Part shown: positions 24,634-36,959 of the stretch, in pieces | Numbering within the stretch: position 1 is the first letter of the stretch | Layout of the letters: each line of letters begins with the position of its first letter | Made by a program: the position numbers and the translations under genes | The notes under the pieces: generated by a model | What the model saw: only the letters and a program-made list of their open reading frames with translations | The model's database searches: none | What the model was told of the DNA's origin: nothing | NCBI GenBank assembly: GCA_947579665.1 | Contig: OX388345.1 | Coordinates: 32,145,849 to 32,209,848 of the forward strand | DNA: 64,000 nt | DNA from: Sympetrum striolatum | Taxonomy: Eukaryota; Arthropoda; Insecta; Odonata; Libellulidae | Direction: 5' to 3'

Positions 24634-26166
24634 TATTAATTTCTACGTGAAGGATTTCCACGAGACATAGCCTAAGCAAAGCAACAGCAAATTAGCATTA
24701 AATCACCGTTAAAAACTTATTCAAATAAAACTGATATGCTGATTTTTGGTACAGTATTTTATTTTAAACTTGTACAATTCCTCTAGATAATCTTGAGATT
24801 TTTACTATTTTTAAAACTTTATTATACATGTACTTTCCGTAGCAATTTATTATTTTTGAACTTAGCTACAGTTAAAAGAACTCAAAAACTTGAATAAATT
24901 GGGATCAAGCGAAGACTATATTCGTCATGCTATTACTTTAACATTTGATAAATCGGAACCTGTTATAATTACTTTGCCATCGCATAATCATTAAAGTATT
25001 CCAAGCTCTATTACAGTCAGTTCTCTTTAATGTACAGAGGTATTCATCCATTAAGCGATATTACACACTAAAGGAGGGAATGTAAACAGGACAAGCTTGC
25101 TTCGCAAATCGCGAAGCAACAATCGCTTCGCATTTTCTAACAAATCTTTGAAGCGAAATGAAACCGGCACTGAATGATTAAGAGAGGATGTAACATTGAC
25201 CCGCTTGTAACTCTTGTTTACTATGAAAATATTGGAAACGCCCATCATAACTTCAAACGAATCAATTCTCAATAAAACCTTTTACAACCGCTAATTCTCG
25301 CATATATCCATTTGCAGCCCGATTCACATTCTTGGTATCTAATGAAATCGCTCTGGAGCTGCTTTTCCCATTAATCCTTCCTCCCTCACTTCCTTCCGGA
25401 AAAAATCCATTTCTTTTTCAATTCCAGGAGACAATGACGTGGCATTCTCTTCCGAATCGATGTTTCATTCACTCGGATCCAAAAAACTTATAAATACTCC
25501 GCTTATAATGTGAGAATGCCGACGTGTACGGAAGAAAAAAAGACGGGGAAAGGACGGAGCGAGCAACACACTGTTCCCACTGCGAAAGAGTGCGCGTGTC
25601 GAATATATTACGGCTGCCGACGGAGGTTTTTTCAGCGCATTTTCAAACCGGAAAAGTCGTGGCGTAACGAACTAAAAATGTAAATAAACCATAAATAAAG
25701 TCGGGCTTGACAATTTAACTGCGCGCCTCTCTGACGCGACAGAGCAACAAAATGAAAATTCATCGGATAATTATCCGTAGAGATTTTTTTTCCTTTAAAT
25801 ACAATTTACAAATATAAATTCTGTTTCCGATGACGTCGTGACAGTTCTCGATAACAACCGTAGGGAACGTGAGAATGAAATTGCGATTTCTCTTGCGTCA
25901 TTTATCTACTAATTCTAATTGTTTCTACTTATATTAAATGCCATATTATCATTAGCAATATTTCTGAAATTTTTTTGGATTTTTTTATACCCCATTCAAA
26001 ATGTTTCTTTATGTTCTTATTTATATATCTTGAATTTATTTTGTCAACATGATAAATATATATCCCTTTATTATTGTTTATGAATTACATATATTTCAAA
26101 TAAAAATGTTCTTAATAAATCTACAGTTACCTATATATGTATTCTATACAATTATGATATTTATTC
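24634..26166. other. Intronic stretch without recognisable features
   Basis: AT-rich DNA with a CpG-richer patch at about 25500-25740. No exon, RNA gene or repeat recognised. Confidence 0.6.
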
Positions 26167-26246
26167 ATGTTGAAAGAAAAACTTCGTAATATCCACAGCA
26201 GGGAAATCATCTTGCTGTGGAATTTACAATTTTTTTCTTTCAACAT
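26167..26246. repeat. 80-nt imperfect hairpin (pre-miRNA-sized)
   Basis: The left arm TGTTGAAAGAAAAACTTCG with ATATCCACAGCA pairs with TGCTGTGGAATTTACAAT through TTTCTTTCAACA. That makes two 33-nt arms with about six internal mismatches around a 12-nt loop (26201-26212). Size and bulge pattern fit a miRNA precursor, but a small foldback element is equally possible. Confidence 0.6.
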
Positions 26247-27140
26247 ATGCGTTGAGTTCCACAAAGTCACGCTTGACACCGTATTCATTTTGCGATATAT
26301 ATTATATTTATATACATATGTATAGGTATAGGTATATATTAGATGTATTATAACAAGAATGCCATAAGTATGTTATTTAATATTAATTGTAGTATTATTA
26401 TTGATACGTATACTATGTGCAATCTTTGTAACTGAGCCCTGCCTGTAATGAATGGATGAATAAATAATACATTGTAAATGTATACTGATGCATAAGTCAA
26501 CTAACATCACTCATCACAGTGATCCTAGCTCTGCATGGAATTTACATTAAACACAGCATTTGACTTCAAGACTTAATCCTTCTTATCCGTGCCTTCTGTT
26601 TAATCCGGTGACTCCAGCGAAGCGAATCGAAGACCGTGACAAAGTCTCGTTCGGAGGCCAAGGGTGCATACGTCACTCATTCCCTAATTGAAAGCCGGTT
26701 CGTGAACCTATTTCACGGCCAATGAGCAGTCCCAATACGTGCTCCCCTAAGCGCGGCTTGGCACTTTCCCAACCATAAAGGAATCGAAGCGAAGCTGGAT
26801 ATTCTGTATCTAAGGTTACATGCTCGCCCCTCGCAGATTAAAGCAGGCAGCGGACCTTTCCCTGAAGACGCTAGATTTATCACCTCTTGACATTCGTGGT
26901 TTCACAAGCTCTCGGTGCGGAGTGTTGGTAAAATATCCCTCTTAACCCTTTACAGAATGGTGTTTGCTCTATTTTGTTGGCTAATATGGGAAAAACTTTT
27001 CATTTAATTTTAACTTTACAGAATATCAAAAATTCCTTAATTAATCCTTACCTTAATTATTAAATACGTATTTCGTATAATACATGTTGTAAAGAAAGAA
27101 AATTTGGAACACGGTTGTTAAGGAATTATGAGGTTTAAAT
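26247..27140. other. Intronic stretch with a GC-richer segment
   Basis: An AT-rich (TATAGG)-like stretch at 26290-26350 is followed by a more GC-balanced, CpG-containing segment at about 26580-26940. That segment differs from its surroundings and could be an old transposable-element fragment. No frame or RNA gene recognised. Confidence 0.45.
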
Positions 27141-27359
27141 CTCCAGTAGCCGTCTTTGTCGGCGTTCCTCGTCTCATTCACCGGTATTCCGAGAAAAAAG
27201 AAAGGACACCGCACTTTTTAAACTAATTCCTCCTGAAGATGAATGCACCTCATTCGAAATACATATTGGGTGCTCTTAAAAAGTGCGGTGTCCTTTCTTG
27301 TTTTCTCGGAATACCGGTGAATGAGACGAGGAACTTCGACAAAGACAGTTATTGGAGAC
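27141..27359. mobile_element. Long near-perfect foldback element
   Basis: Left arm 27141-27221 and right arm 27276-27359 are inverted copies. The inner blocks CGTCTCATTCACCGGTATTC and AAGAAAGGACACCGCACTTT are preserved exactly, with few differences over about 80 nt. The 54-nt centre is unrelated. The high arm identity suggests recent formation or selection for pairing; no transposase. A transcript across it would form a long double-stranded hairpin. Confidence 0.85.
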
Positions 27360-28065
27360 CTATAACACATGTGGATAATAATATCAATAGAAAATACTTG
27401 TATAAATTGTACCAAGGAGAATGTGTATTATGCTAGTTTTATATAGATTTAGATCTGATTTGTCAGATGTAGGATGATCTGATAGACAGATGAAGGATGT
27501 ATAGACCTATGTGATTAATACAAATATTATTACTAATAATTTTGAAGTGATTCTCCTCCAAACTACCGTCCTCTTTTCGCCAGTAGAGGGTGTCCTAAGC
27601 AGCATTTCCCCCGTAGGTTACCATTGCGCCTTGGTTGGTAGAAAATATAATTTATGAAAGAGACTAGTCCAAGACTATTTCAGTACATTCTCCTAGCTCT
27701 GTTCTAGCTACTTCTCGGGATATCTGATCCGAATTTGCATGCAAGAAGGCCTCCCAACACTTCCCACGCCTACCGAGAAAGTACTACTCCTCAACGGATA
27801 GAGGTAGAGAATGACACCTATGTTTTGATCTTTCCTCCTCTAGAAAAAAGAAGATTAAAAGATAGGCAAGCAAGATGGAAACAGTTATTATACTTCCGTC
27901 TTTATGAAGGTCCCCTTCCTACGTTATAGATTCGTTTGGAATGATACTAATAGCATTCATTCTGGACACTCCCAATCGAATTCTATGAAATAGACAGCAT
28001 TTTGTCTCCGAAAAGAAAGCAAGGAAAACCTTTCATTCCTCATTTAACCAAGTAAGCATATCTAT
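27360..28065. other. Intronic stretch without recognisable features
   Basis: Mixed-composition DNA with a short open frame at 27735-27929 that shows no known domain. Nothing supportable seen. Confidence 0.55.
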
Positions 28066-28826
28066 CTTTTAGTTAATAGTGAAGGTAATTGGAATCCAGT
28101 AGGGTTCAAATATTTTAGAATCGTCGGGCACAGAAAATTCACTGAAATGCCCGAAATAATATTTTTAAATAAAATTTTAAGAACATGTACCATTCTAATG
28201 ATGGTTTCAACAGTAGATATGTCATTTATTTCAAAATTTTCAAAATTCAAGTCAGGCAAACATAAATGGTTAAATTCATAAAAAACATCCAATGACCTCT
28301 TGTGGTTTATAACAACTTAAAAGTGAATTAAAAGATTAAAATAGGGTCCCTATTCAATCTACGAATATAAATCCTATATTAAATACGAAAAGAGGCAAAT
28401 GGAACCTAGGCTACTGGAGTTCGTGACCAAGCGTAGTATTCAGAATTCCCTAGACTGTAAGTTTACTTCCGTCCCTTGCATTAGAATACGTCAGTACCAT
28501 TCCACAACTCTCTAGGCTTTTAGCTAATAGTGAAGGTGAGTGGAATCCAAATCCAATCCAGGGTGTCCAAATACCTTACTTATTAAAATCATTGGGAAGA
28601 GAAAATTCTCGGAAATTCCCCAAATAATACTTTTGTTTAAATTATAAAATCATCTATCATCCAAATGATGGAACAGTAGATATTAAATAAGGAAAAAAAG
28701 CGGTTGGAACTTAGACTACCTTAGTTCGTGACCCAGTATAGTAATTACCATAATAGTATTTAGAATTCCGTAGGGTGTGAATTCACTTCCGTCCCTTGCA
28801 TTAGATTACGTCACCACCATTCTGAA
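28066..28826 (+). repeat. Diverged tandem duplication
   Basis: Two consecutive copies share, in order, TTAATAGTGAAGG/CTAATAGTGAAGG, a GAAAATTC block, CCAAATGATGG-like sequence, GTTCGTGACC, GAATTCCNTAG and CTTCCGTCCCTTGCATTAGA. Copy 1 runs from about 28066 to 28515 and copy 2 from about 28516 to 28826. No open frame; origin unknown. Confidence 0.75.
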
Positions 28827-29970
28827 AGTAAGAAATAGACTTTTTCCCTACGTAACGCGCACGGAGGCATATTCAGGCACTCACACCCAAAAAGCCGTCA
28901 TTTCTCCGACGCCAGAGTGTTTTTAATTCGGCGCTTTCGTGCGAATTTTATGCGCTTCCGAGGAAAATTTCGCCCTCGACGTGCAGACAACCCTTCTAGA
29001 CAACCGAAGCAGACGCTTAAATCGCAAGGCAGTCCCGTAAGGGACGCTTTTCTCGGAAGAGACGTACCAAATGCCACTATGAATTCCAATTAACGGGCAA
29101 CTTCCTCGCCTTCGGAATCATTCCCGAGGATGGGAATGCAAATTTCGCGGTCCCCAAACCTCTCGAAAATTAATAGCTTTACTGAAGTGAATGCAAATTC
29201 ATCGTGGACTATTAATGTACTCTCGGCTTCCGTGAATCCTATTAGCTGAATGGTTCGTGTGGGACTAGGACACCATAAATATTATGTAAATCTTATTAAG
29301 TCGTTATCTAGATTACTTTAGCAGGCGAATCTGATTTATGTATTTAATGCTCATCGATATATTTAATACTCATAGATATCTTCTATTACTTAAGCCATTG
29401 TGATTAGATAAAGAACATTAAATAAATGAGTAATATTCTTATAAATTAAGAGGAAAAATAGAGCGAAAATCAATGAAACCTTTTCGATATTAAATAAAAA
29501 ATTGCCTGGGACAAATAATGAGGCTAACCTTAAACCACTATGGTGTTAATTTTCCTTAAATTAAATATATATTATGATACAGAACTACCTACATAGCATA
29601 CAAGCTATCAAGGGAAAATTATATACTTTCAACGGTAATTAATGGTAAATTGAGTGTTATATTTTTTCCATGTAAGTAATTTATATTTCCGTGAAGTACT
29701 TGGAGATTTGTTTTTATTATTCAATCGGAATGTTTATTTAGAAGTTATTAAAGTAAATGTTTTGGACTGCTACAAATTTCATCAATGGGAACCGCAAATA
29801 TATGAATGTGGATGAGGGCAAAGCAAGAAAACCTTCATAATATAGGAGCAGTTTTAATATTTTAGAGTATTTCTACAAGAAACTCCATTAAAAAGAAACC
29901 TATACGATAAAACTACAATTGGCGTTATTTCTTAACAAATTCCATAATTTTTGCGTAACTTGGCCGATGA
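28827..29970. other. Intronic stretch without recognisable features
   Basis: CpG-richer at 28850-29110, then AT-rich. No exon, RNA gene or repeat recognised. Confidence 0.55.
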
Positions 29971-30176
29971 GGTTTGTGACAACACTTTTTTGTGGGTGTT
30001 TTCCTGCTGTGGATAATTTTTTCCGAAACTTCGCTCAGGTTTTTTATAATTATTAATTTGAAATAGTCATACGATAGTTCACTGATTATGTCCATTTTAA
30101 ATTGACAATAGGCTAAATGGAAGAGAAGACTTGAAAGTCTCAATTTTGCACAAAATGAAGACGTTATTTATTCAAT
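29971..30176 (+). repeat. Dispersed repeat family R2, copy 1
   Basis: Matches 35882-36094 in the same orientation: TGGATAATTTTTTCCGAAAC versus AGATAATTTTTTCTGAGAAT, CAGGTTTTTTAT versus TAGGTTTTTAT, and GACTTGAAAGTCTCAAT versus GACTTTAGTCTCAAT, ending in GACGTTATTTATT versus AACGTTTTATTATT. Each copy contains a small GACTNNNAGTC palindrome. No coding capacity. Confidence 0.65.
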
Positions 30177-33100
30177 AATCGTATTCAACATTTAGAAAGG
30201 ACAACAAACTAACCGTCTGGACATGTTTATAGCTCACAGTACACGGATATCCTCAAACGGAGAGGAGAAACATTTCGTGAAGGAGGAAACGAAAACGCTC
30301 GGAACGAAAGAACGGGCACTTGAGTGGGCGTTCACCGTGTTTTTTACCAACTTCTTGATTTACACGGATTGGCATCGCACCAAAGCAACTCGGCTTAATA
30401 GAGCAACGGAATTGAAACACTTGTTTCGACGGCACGGAATGAGTGGAGTTGACATTAAAATTTGCAACCGTCGAGGAATGCCGACACCGTCGCCAACACC
30501 GCGGCGGATTTAAATCCGTTTCCCATCCGGCCGAAGCGTGTCTTTCGGCGATATTTCCGCGATGAGCCGTTAAAACAGGATTCATACGGTGTGAACGATT
30601 GTCCGATCGTGACGTTTATGCCTCGATAACGCGTGTCCGAGTTTTGCGGAGGATTAAGTCGACATTCTGACACTTTGGAGAGCGTGATTCCACGGCGTTT
30701 ATGCCGCCGTTACACTTGTTTGGGTTGGTCTCGAGGGAGGGGTCGCGAAATTTTGACCCGATCGCGATGAACGAGTGAGGTGTCTTGACAGTCCCAATGA
30801 GTTACGTCGATGTTTGGCCGGCGCGAGTGCTTGTCTTAACGCGTATGACTTGTTGATCTTAGGCGACTGATAGGACTCGAGAGGAACTTCGTAACTCGTT
30901 CAAAATAAGGGCGTGGCAAAATTTAAGCTCCGTAATTCACGCGGGGTATTTCTCCTCCACGATCTTAACTAGAAAAATCTTCACGGCGACAGAAAATTTA
31001 CTGCAGAAAAATGAATGTCGTGTATTTCTTTGCCTATCTTTATTATTTTATCTCAGCCTAGAAATAAACATTCCAGTTCTTTGCTTCAATTCTTGCATCT
31101 AGAGCAATCAAGAGTAATTTAACCGCTCCTCTCTCTGAAAGAACACTAGATTTAAAATTGATACATAGAGGTAGCTTATTTGCATGAATGCAACACAATT
31201 TTTTAACTTCCCTTCCGAAATTACGAAAAAAGGAAAGCTCTTCTTACAAACGTAGAAAATTCCACATCTAATATTGTATAATCTAGAAAATTACGTTTTC
31301 AGGTTTCCATACGATTATTTTAATAATTTTGAACATATGAATGAAGCCAAGGTGGAAGGATCAATAAAAATTAATCTTAATTTTACTTATTCTTATTACT
31401 TTCGCAACCTTAACAGAATTATGATTTATGTATATATAATATAAATAATGTATATATATAAATCATAAATTTATAGGATTAGTTTCAGAAAGTTCACAAG
31501 AGTAAACTTTTTGTTTACCTAAAAAAACATTTTTCCTTTCTTAAATGTAAATGAAAAATGCTAACAAATCTAATTCTTGAGGATTTCTTGTCACCATTGA
31601 TTATTATTCAAAATTAGTTACTTTCCTATCGCAGTTTTAAAGAAAAGGAATCGTCTTGGAAATGAGTTGTTGATTTTGTCTGAGATATCATTAAATATGA
31701 TGCATAAATTATCAAAAATATTCCTCAATCTTTAATTACGGCAGCATGACAACGGCACCTTAGTGAAGCAAAGAATTTTATAAATCCGAAAAAAGATGAG
31801 AACGACCCCAAAAGGCTAGAGGATCTACCAGAGACAACACCCACAGAATAAAATAATAATAAATTATGACTTTCATAGGAAGAAATCAAATATTACATCC
31901 GCATTTTTCAGCAAGGTCAGCGCTCAATTTATGCATCTCGATGTGCTGTAGGCATGGCCATTATACGCTTATTTTGAATCTTAAAGCGTGCGAGTTGATT
32001 ATACACTCGCTTCAATGCATATCTTACGACTAACGACTTGAAAAACTGCACCTGAACCAATAGGAAAAATCAATGTTTCGAAAATAAACCCGGATGTATT
32101 CCGAATTAAACTGTTTCTTCAATGAAAAATTCAGAACTTATTTCAACGAGGCCTTGGAAAGCTACGACTTTTGCGCGGAGGTTATCAGCGAGTAATATCG
32201 TTGGGGTTTCGGGATTTAAACAAACAGGAGCCTCATTCATTGCGTGGGCAACCATCTTCGCTTTGAAATACGCCGGGTAAGTTGGGCCCTCGAAGTCAAA
32301 CAATTACGTTAAAACGGACGAATTTTATTTTTCCCGCTCTTAAGCCGCCATGAAAACCTTAAAATACCTCGCACGTGCTAAAGCGTGCTTTTTTAACTAG
32401 TACCGGAAATCATACACAATCTTGTCGAGATACCAGGACTGAAAAACGCGAATGAATTAGCCCGTTGATATAGGAATAAACCTGAAATGAAGCTGCCTTT
32501 ACAAAAATAGTCCCCGAGGGAGGTAAGTGAGATAAGTTTTCCGCTGGTTCAAATGGTCCATTCCCGCTACGTATTTTTTACTGGTTTTCTGACTCATGAG
32601 TCAGCTGAGACTTATGCAGAATCATCAGTATTTTATATCATAAGGAAACATGGCAAATTTGATCGACGTTAAGTATAAACTTGGCAGACTGGAACGACAA
32701 ATCCGCCTCTGGTATTACTTCTTAGTTAATTCATGCAATTAGTCGAATTAGGCGCTGACTGAGCCCCACCCCCCTTTGGAGGGTCTGAAAAGGGATATTC
32801 TGTCATTTTTTAAGGTTAATAATCTCTTGGTGAAACCTCAAAGTAGCCCTTCCGCCTAGGTTATGTGATTATCAAATTTTCTCCCTGGGTAAGAGAGATG
32901 GCTAGGCGAAGCTATTCGTACTCCGAAAAGGGATTTAAAAAAACCTTCGTATTTCCATATATAATCTTTTTGTTGGAAACTAATTTCAAATACTAGTAGA
33001 TATCTTCTGGGCTGAACAAAAATATCAAGGTTGTTTCGGATTATGGCACCTTTCCACAAATTCGAGCTGACTAATCTCAAATATAAACTGAAATACATTC

Positions 33101-33417
33101 AATCTCGGCAACCGCATGCGTTTATGTAATTACGGAACGCTTTGCACATTTAATTCGACTTCTATCCGTTCAGCCCTGAGCGTTACGATTAAATAAAAGG
33201 CCACTTGCATTTCAGCATATTCAAGTAAAAGCAATATTTGATAGAATTAAAACTCCATATCCATACAATCCATAGAATAGGCGCAAAACCACAGTATGCT
33301 AATATAAATTTATCCTGGAGGTTATACAACGACAGCAACATTCCGTATTTTATTAGAGAGGTTTGTCTTCACAATTTTTAACAGTAAAATTGATAACATA
33401 GATGAAAATTGCATGAA
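30177..33417. other. Intronic stretch, CpG-rich then AT-rich
   Basis: About 30220-30900 is clearly CpG- and GC-richer than its flanks and could hold a regulatory element or an old insertion; its open frames have no known domains. An AT-only hairpin lies near 31424-31471. The remainder is unremarkable. Confidence 0.5.
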
Positions 33418-34222
33418 AGGAGGCAGATTTTGATACCAATAAATAGTGTTTCTTGAAAGATAGTCCCATATACATCGATTCGAAGATAATCTCATTTCAT
33501 TCCCTGTTTTCACGTCCGCTTCACTTTATCATTTTTCCATCGATTACGGTAGTATTTTATCTAGATTAAATCACGCTGTGCTCTCCAGAATTTACTACTT
33601 CTACTTTATGCTCATGACGCGAGGCAGATTTTGATTCCAAGAATTGTCGTGTTGTTTGAAAGATGAAAGAAAATGAAGTCCCAAATATATCGGCTAAAAA
33701 ATCGCGTCGCATCATTCCGAATATTCGTGAAAGTATTACTATCATAATTTCTTCAGTTATAACAATATTTAATCGTGATAAAGTTACACTGACCTCTACA
33801 GAATCAGGTTCACTCTACGTTAAACATTTCCAAAATCAATTTTCTCCAACATTTCTGTGCTTAAGTCTCAATAGCGCGCGTCATTCTTCCATAAGAACTA
33901 CATGATGCCTTAAGAAATACACGGGGCCATAAGAAATGCATGGCCCTTCATGAAGATAGACGGACAGTAGTAGATAAATAAAGAATAGAGCAACATAGGA
34001 ACCGAAATTTTTTAGTTACTACACTCCGAGAATCACCGGAGAAACATTACTTTTCTGTGCAAAAGCCTCAACAGCGCATCATTCTCCCTTAAGAAATACA
34101 AGGGGCCATAAGAAATACATGGCCTCTTCGAGAAGAAGGACAGTTGTAGAAAAATGAAGAATCGAGAACAACGAAAAAGAAACTTTTTTGAGAGACTCGG
34201 CTAAGAGGATAACCGGAGAAAT
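33418..34222 (+). repeat. Cluster of two diverged tandem duplications
   Basis: GAGGCAGATTTTGATACCAA at about 33419 recurs as GAGGCAGATTTTGATTCCAA at about 33621, about 200 bp apart, each followed by a TTGAAAGAT block. Immediately after, GGGGCCATAAGAAATGCATG at about 33923 recurs as GGGGCCATAAGAAATACATG about 178 bp later, with shared flanks (AGTCTCAATAGCGCG/GCCTCAACAGCGC and ACCGGAGAAA). Confidence 0.7.
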
Positions 34223-35881
34223 TTCGATCAAACCTTCTCCCACTCGCCCCCCATACCTCCCTCGGGGATCCCAACAGCATAAACTATTCATAATCCTCAT
34301 TTTCTGGGAAAAGACAGCGATCCGAAAAACCACGTCCCGCGGTCACGAAACGAACTTTCCGGAGAGCTCTCCTCTTCTTTTCGGAGGAGTATTCGTGAGG
34401 AGGACCTCAAAACTTCTTCCTACTCTCGATCATCAGATCGCCCCACTCGTATCGATCTCCTCTCCAAAAATTGCACCTCTCCCCTCTCTTCACGAGAGCG
34501 CTTTCTTTTCCGTAGAAACAACCTCTTTAAACAAAGCCGAATCCTGGTTGTTATGAGGCCTTGGAGATGAAGCTGATGTAACACGGAAAAGGGGAGGTTG
34601 CCGAGGTTATCGGAGAGAGTTTTGCTCTCTCTCCTTTATTCCGTATCCCATCGCTTTCCTATTTAAAATGAGTTTTCTTTTCATCGCGTTGCTTCATATC
34701 GCTAATTAACGTTCCGTTATCAACGGATGCTCGGCTTCCTCCTCGAGAACGGCTGGAATGTGAAATAGGCAATATACCATTTAATATCTCACATTATAGT
34801 CAGTGCTTCTGGATTGCGGGGTCATTATCGCCTTAAATCGCATTATAGAAGATTGAGGAAATGTTTTAATAGTTTAAGATTTCCACGGAAAAGCTTCATT
34901 ACTTCATAATAAGGAACTGCATCTCTTTCCCAAGTAATTGACTGCTGCTTTAATATAACTGATTCATTCTTCTCTTAGAAATATCATAGAAACTGATTTT
35001 TCAAATATGTATATTAAGTTCCATTAACAAAAATGTTTTAGAGCTCTTTTTGAACCATTTAAAGCACAAGCACTATGCGATATATTCCTTCTTAATTTTT
35101 GTAAATACTTAATTCGAATTATTGACATATCTTTTTCTTCTTAGATTTGAAGAAAGAGCGGTGTGCCTCGTTATTCTTTCCGAGGAATAAAAATAACACT
35201 TTAAATGATACCCTTACATAATTTCACTCCACTTACTACTTCCAAAAATTACCTTGATACTGTAAAAATCGTGTGGTTGCTTCTTCAAAGCAAGGGTAAG
35301 GGCAGAATGCCAAGTTCCTCCTTTGATGCATTATTAAACAGATTGTCCTTATCGAGGCAGAATTTTGGACTGTAATTGGATTGGACACTTTACCATGTTT
35401 ATAAAGCACCCGGACTTTCTTATTGAATAGCTTGACCCGGAATTAAAGCTCGAGAACAAATTTTTTTATTAAATTTACTGCTTCAATCCGTGGACATGTT
35501 TACCTTTCTCACTTACTCTTTTTGGTATAGGGCATAAAATGTGTATAAACTCGTATACTCATAAGAATTTATAATATTCTTGTCAAAGACTGTGATAATA
35601 TGAAAACTTTAAGGTACGAGTTGTTCTGTATCATGACATTCATTCTAATCTCTCTTTAAAGAACTCAATGAAAATTGTTGTTCATAAGATCATTATGATT
35701 TACTTTTGAGGACGTTTTCCACTTTAAACATTCTGGTTTAGTGAAAGAGCAAATGAAAACTGCCTCATTTCTCATCTTGCCTAGTAGGCCTCATTAACTC
35801 TCCAATTTTCTCACTCCTATTGATAGCGAATTAATAATATTTTGTCATATTTCTTCTCATCATTTATTTATTAATATCGGT
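34223..35881. other. Intronic stretch without recognisable features
   Basis: Starts with a C-rich patch (34230-34520), then AT-rich. No exon or repeat recognised. Confidence 0.55.
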
Positions 35882-36094
35882 AGGTTTGCGCAGATTTTTC
35901 ACGCCTTTTTTTTGGGAGTTTTCCTAAAGAAGATAATTTTTTCTGAGAATCTCTTAGGTTTTTATACCCACAATTCATCTTATTTTACCCGTACTATCTC
36001 CTTAATTTAATCATTGAGTAATCTATGACGATGGGTTAGATAGAAGAAGAGACTTTAGTCTCAATCTCGCTAGAATAATAAACGTTTTATTATT
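35882..36094 (+). repeat. Dispersed repeat family R2, copy 2
   Basis: Second copy of the 29971-30176 repeat, about 5.9 kb away and in the same orientation. The shared blocks are described under copy 1. Confidence 0.65.
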
Positions 36095-36319
36095 ACCTTG
36101 CTTATAAGCCTAATAATCTCTTCAGAGCTTTCGGTAGTTAACAGTGGAGATGTGAGTTCAAAACAGCCTTCGGGGTGTACAAAGAGACTTCCACACCTCC
36201 CTTTACATCAAATCCGCACTCTGAATGTAAGAACAAACTCCTATTCACAAACCCCGACGTAAAGAGGTAATTTAATCAACGACTTAACCCATTTCTCCCT
36301 CAAATTTCCGCGGGCTTCC

Positions 36320-36690
36320 ACGTCTACAAAATGAAGAGAAACGAAGAAAAAAGAGATCGAGCGAAAGGGGTGTCGTGAAACAATGGGCTCCTCGTGAAGA
36401 GAGACTGCGTGGGAGACGGGAAAAAGGGGAGGAATTGGAGCGAGAGAAGAATGAGGGACGTAGCTGCTGGCCACTCCTTTACCCTTAAGACCCTTGCTCG
36501 CGCCTAAAAGCGCCATCTCGAAACTCTATCTGGTCCGGAAGTACGTCTTGATGGGGGAAATGGAGAGTGGGAGGGGAGGAGGAAAACAAAATGGTGGGAA
36601 GGATCAACAGGAGAGTTAAATATAGGGAATTATAAGAGAGAGGAAAGGAAGAGAGGAGTAAACGAAGGAAACAAAAGAGGACGGGAAATT
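36320..36690 (+). other. Purine-rich strand-asymmetric tract
   Basis: The plus strand is overwhelmingly A/G here (for example GAGAGGAAAGGAAGAGAGGA and GAGTGGGAGGGGAGGAGGAA). Such tracts can adopt triplex or G-rich structures. No tandem unit and no gene recognised; the antisense open frames are by-products of the composition. Confidence 0.7.
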
Positions 36691-36816
36691 TGATTTGAAA
36701 CTCCCGCGGCTCGAAGCTCGAAATGAAGTTAAACCGGGAAAACATCTTTAAAAGCAGGGGGGTAACTTGATTCCCACCAACAATGTCGCCATAATTAGTA
36801 AACTTTCAAGGATATG

Positions 36817-36895
36817 TATATATATATATATATATCTATTATATATAGATGCTTCTCCGGATTCATTCATATATCATATATATATATAGAGAGGA
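36817..36895. repeat. (TA)n microsatellite pair
   Basis: Two alternating TA runs (from about 36817 and 36869) flank a short non-repetitive centre, directly upstream of the B-box-like array. Confidence 0.9.
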
Positions 36896-36959
36896 TACAA
36901 ATTCACAGCCTAAACCACAAGCGTCATTGAATTGAAATTTTTACGACATATTGGCCATA

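Noticed and set aside
36241..36745. Minus-strand frames rich in Ser/Leu/Pro
   Set aside because: Explained by the polypurine composition of the plus strand; no domain.
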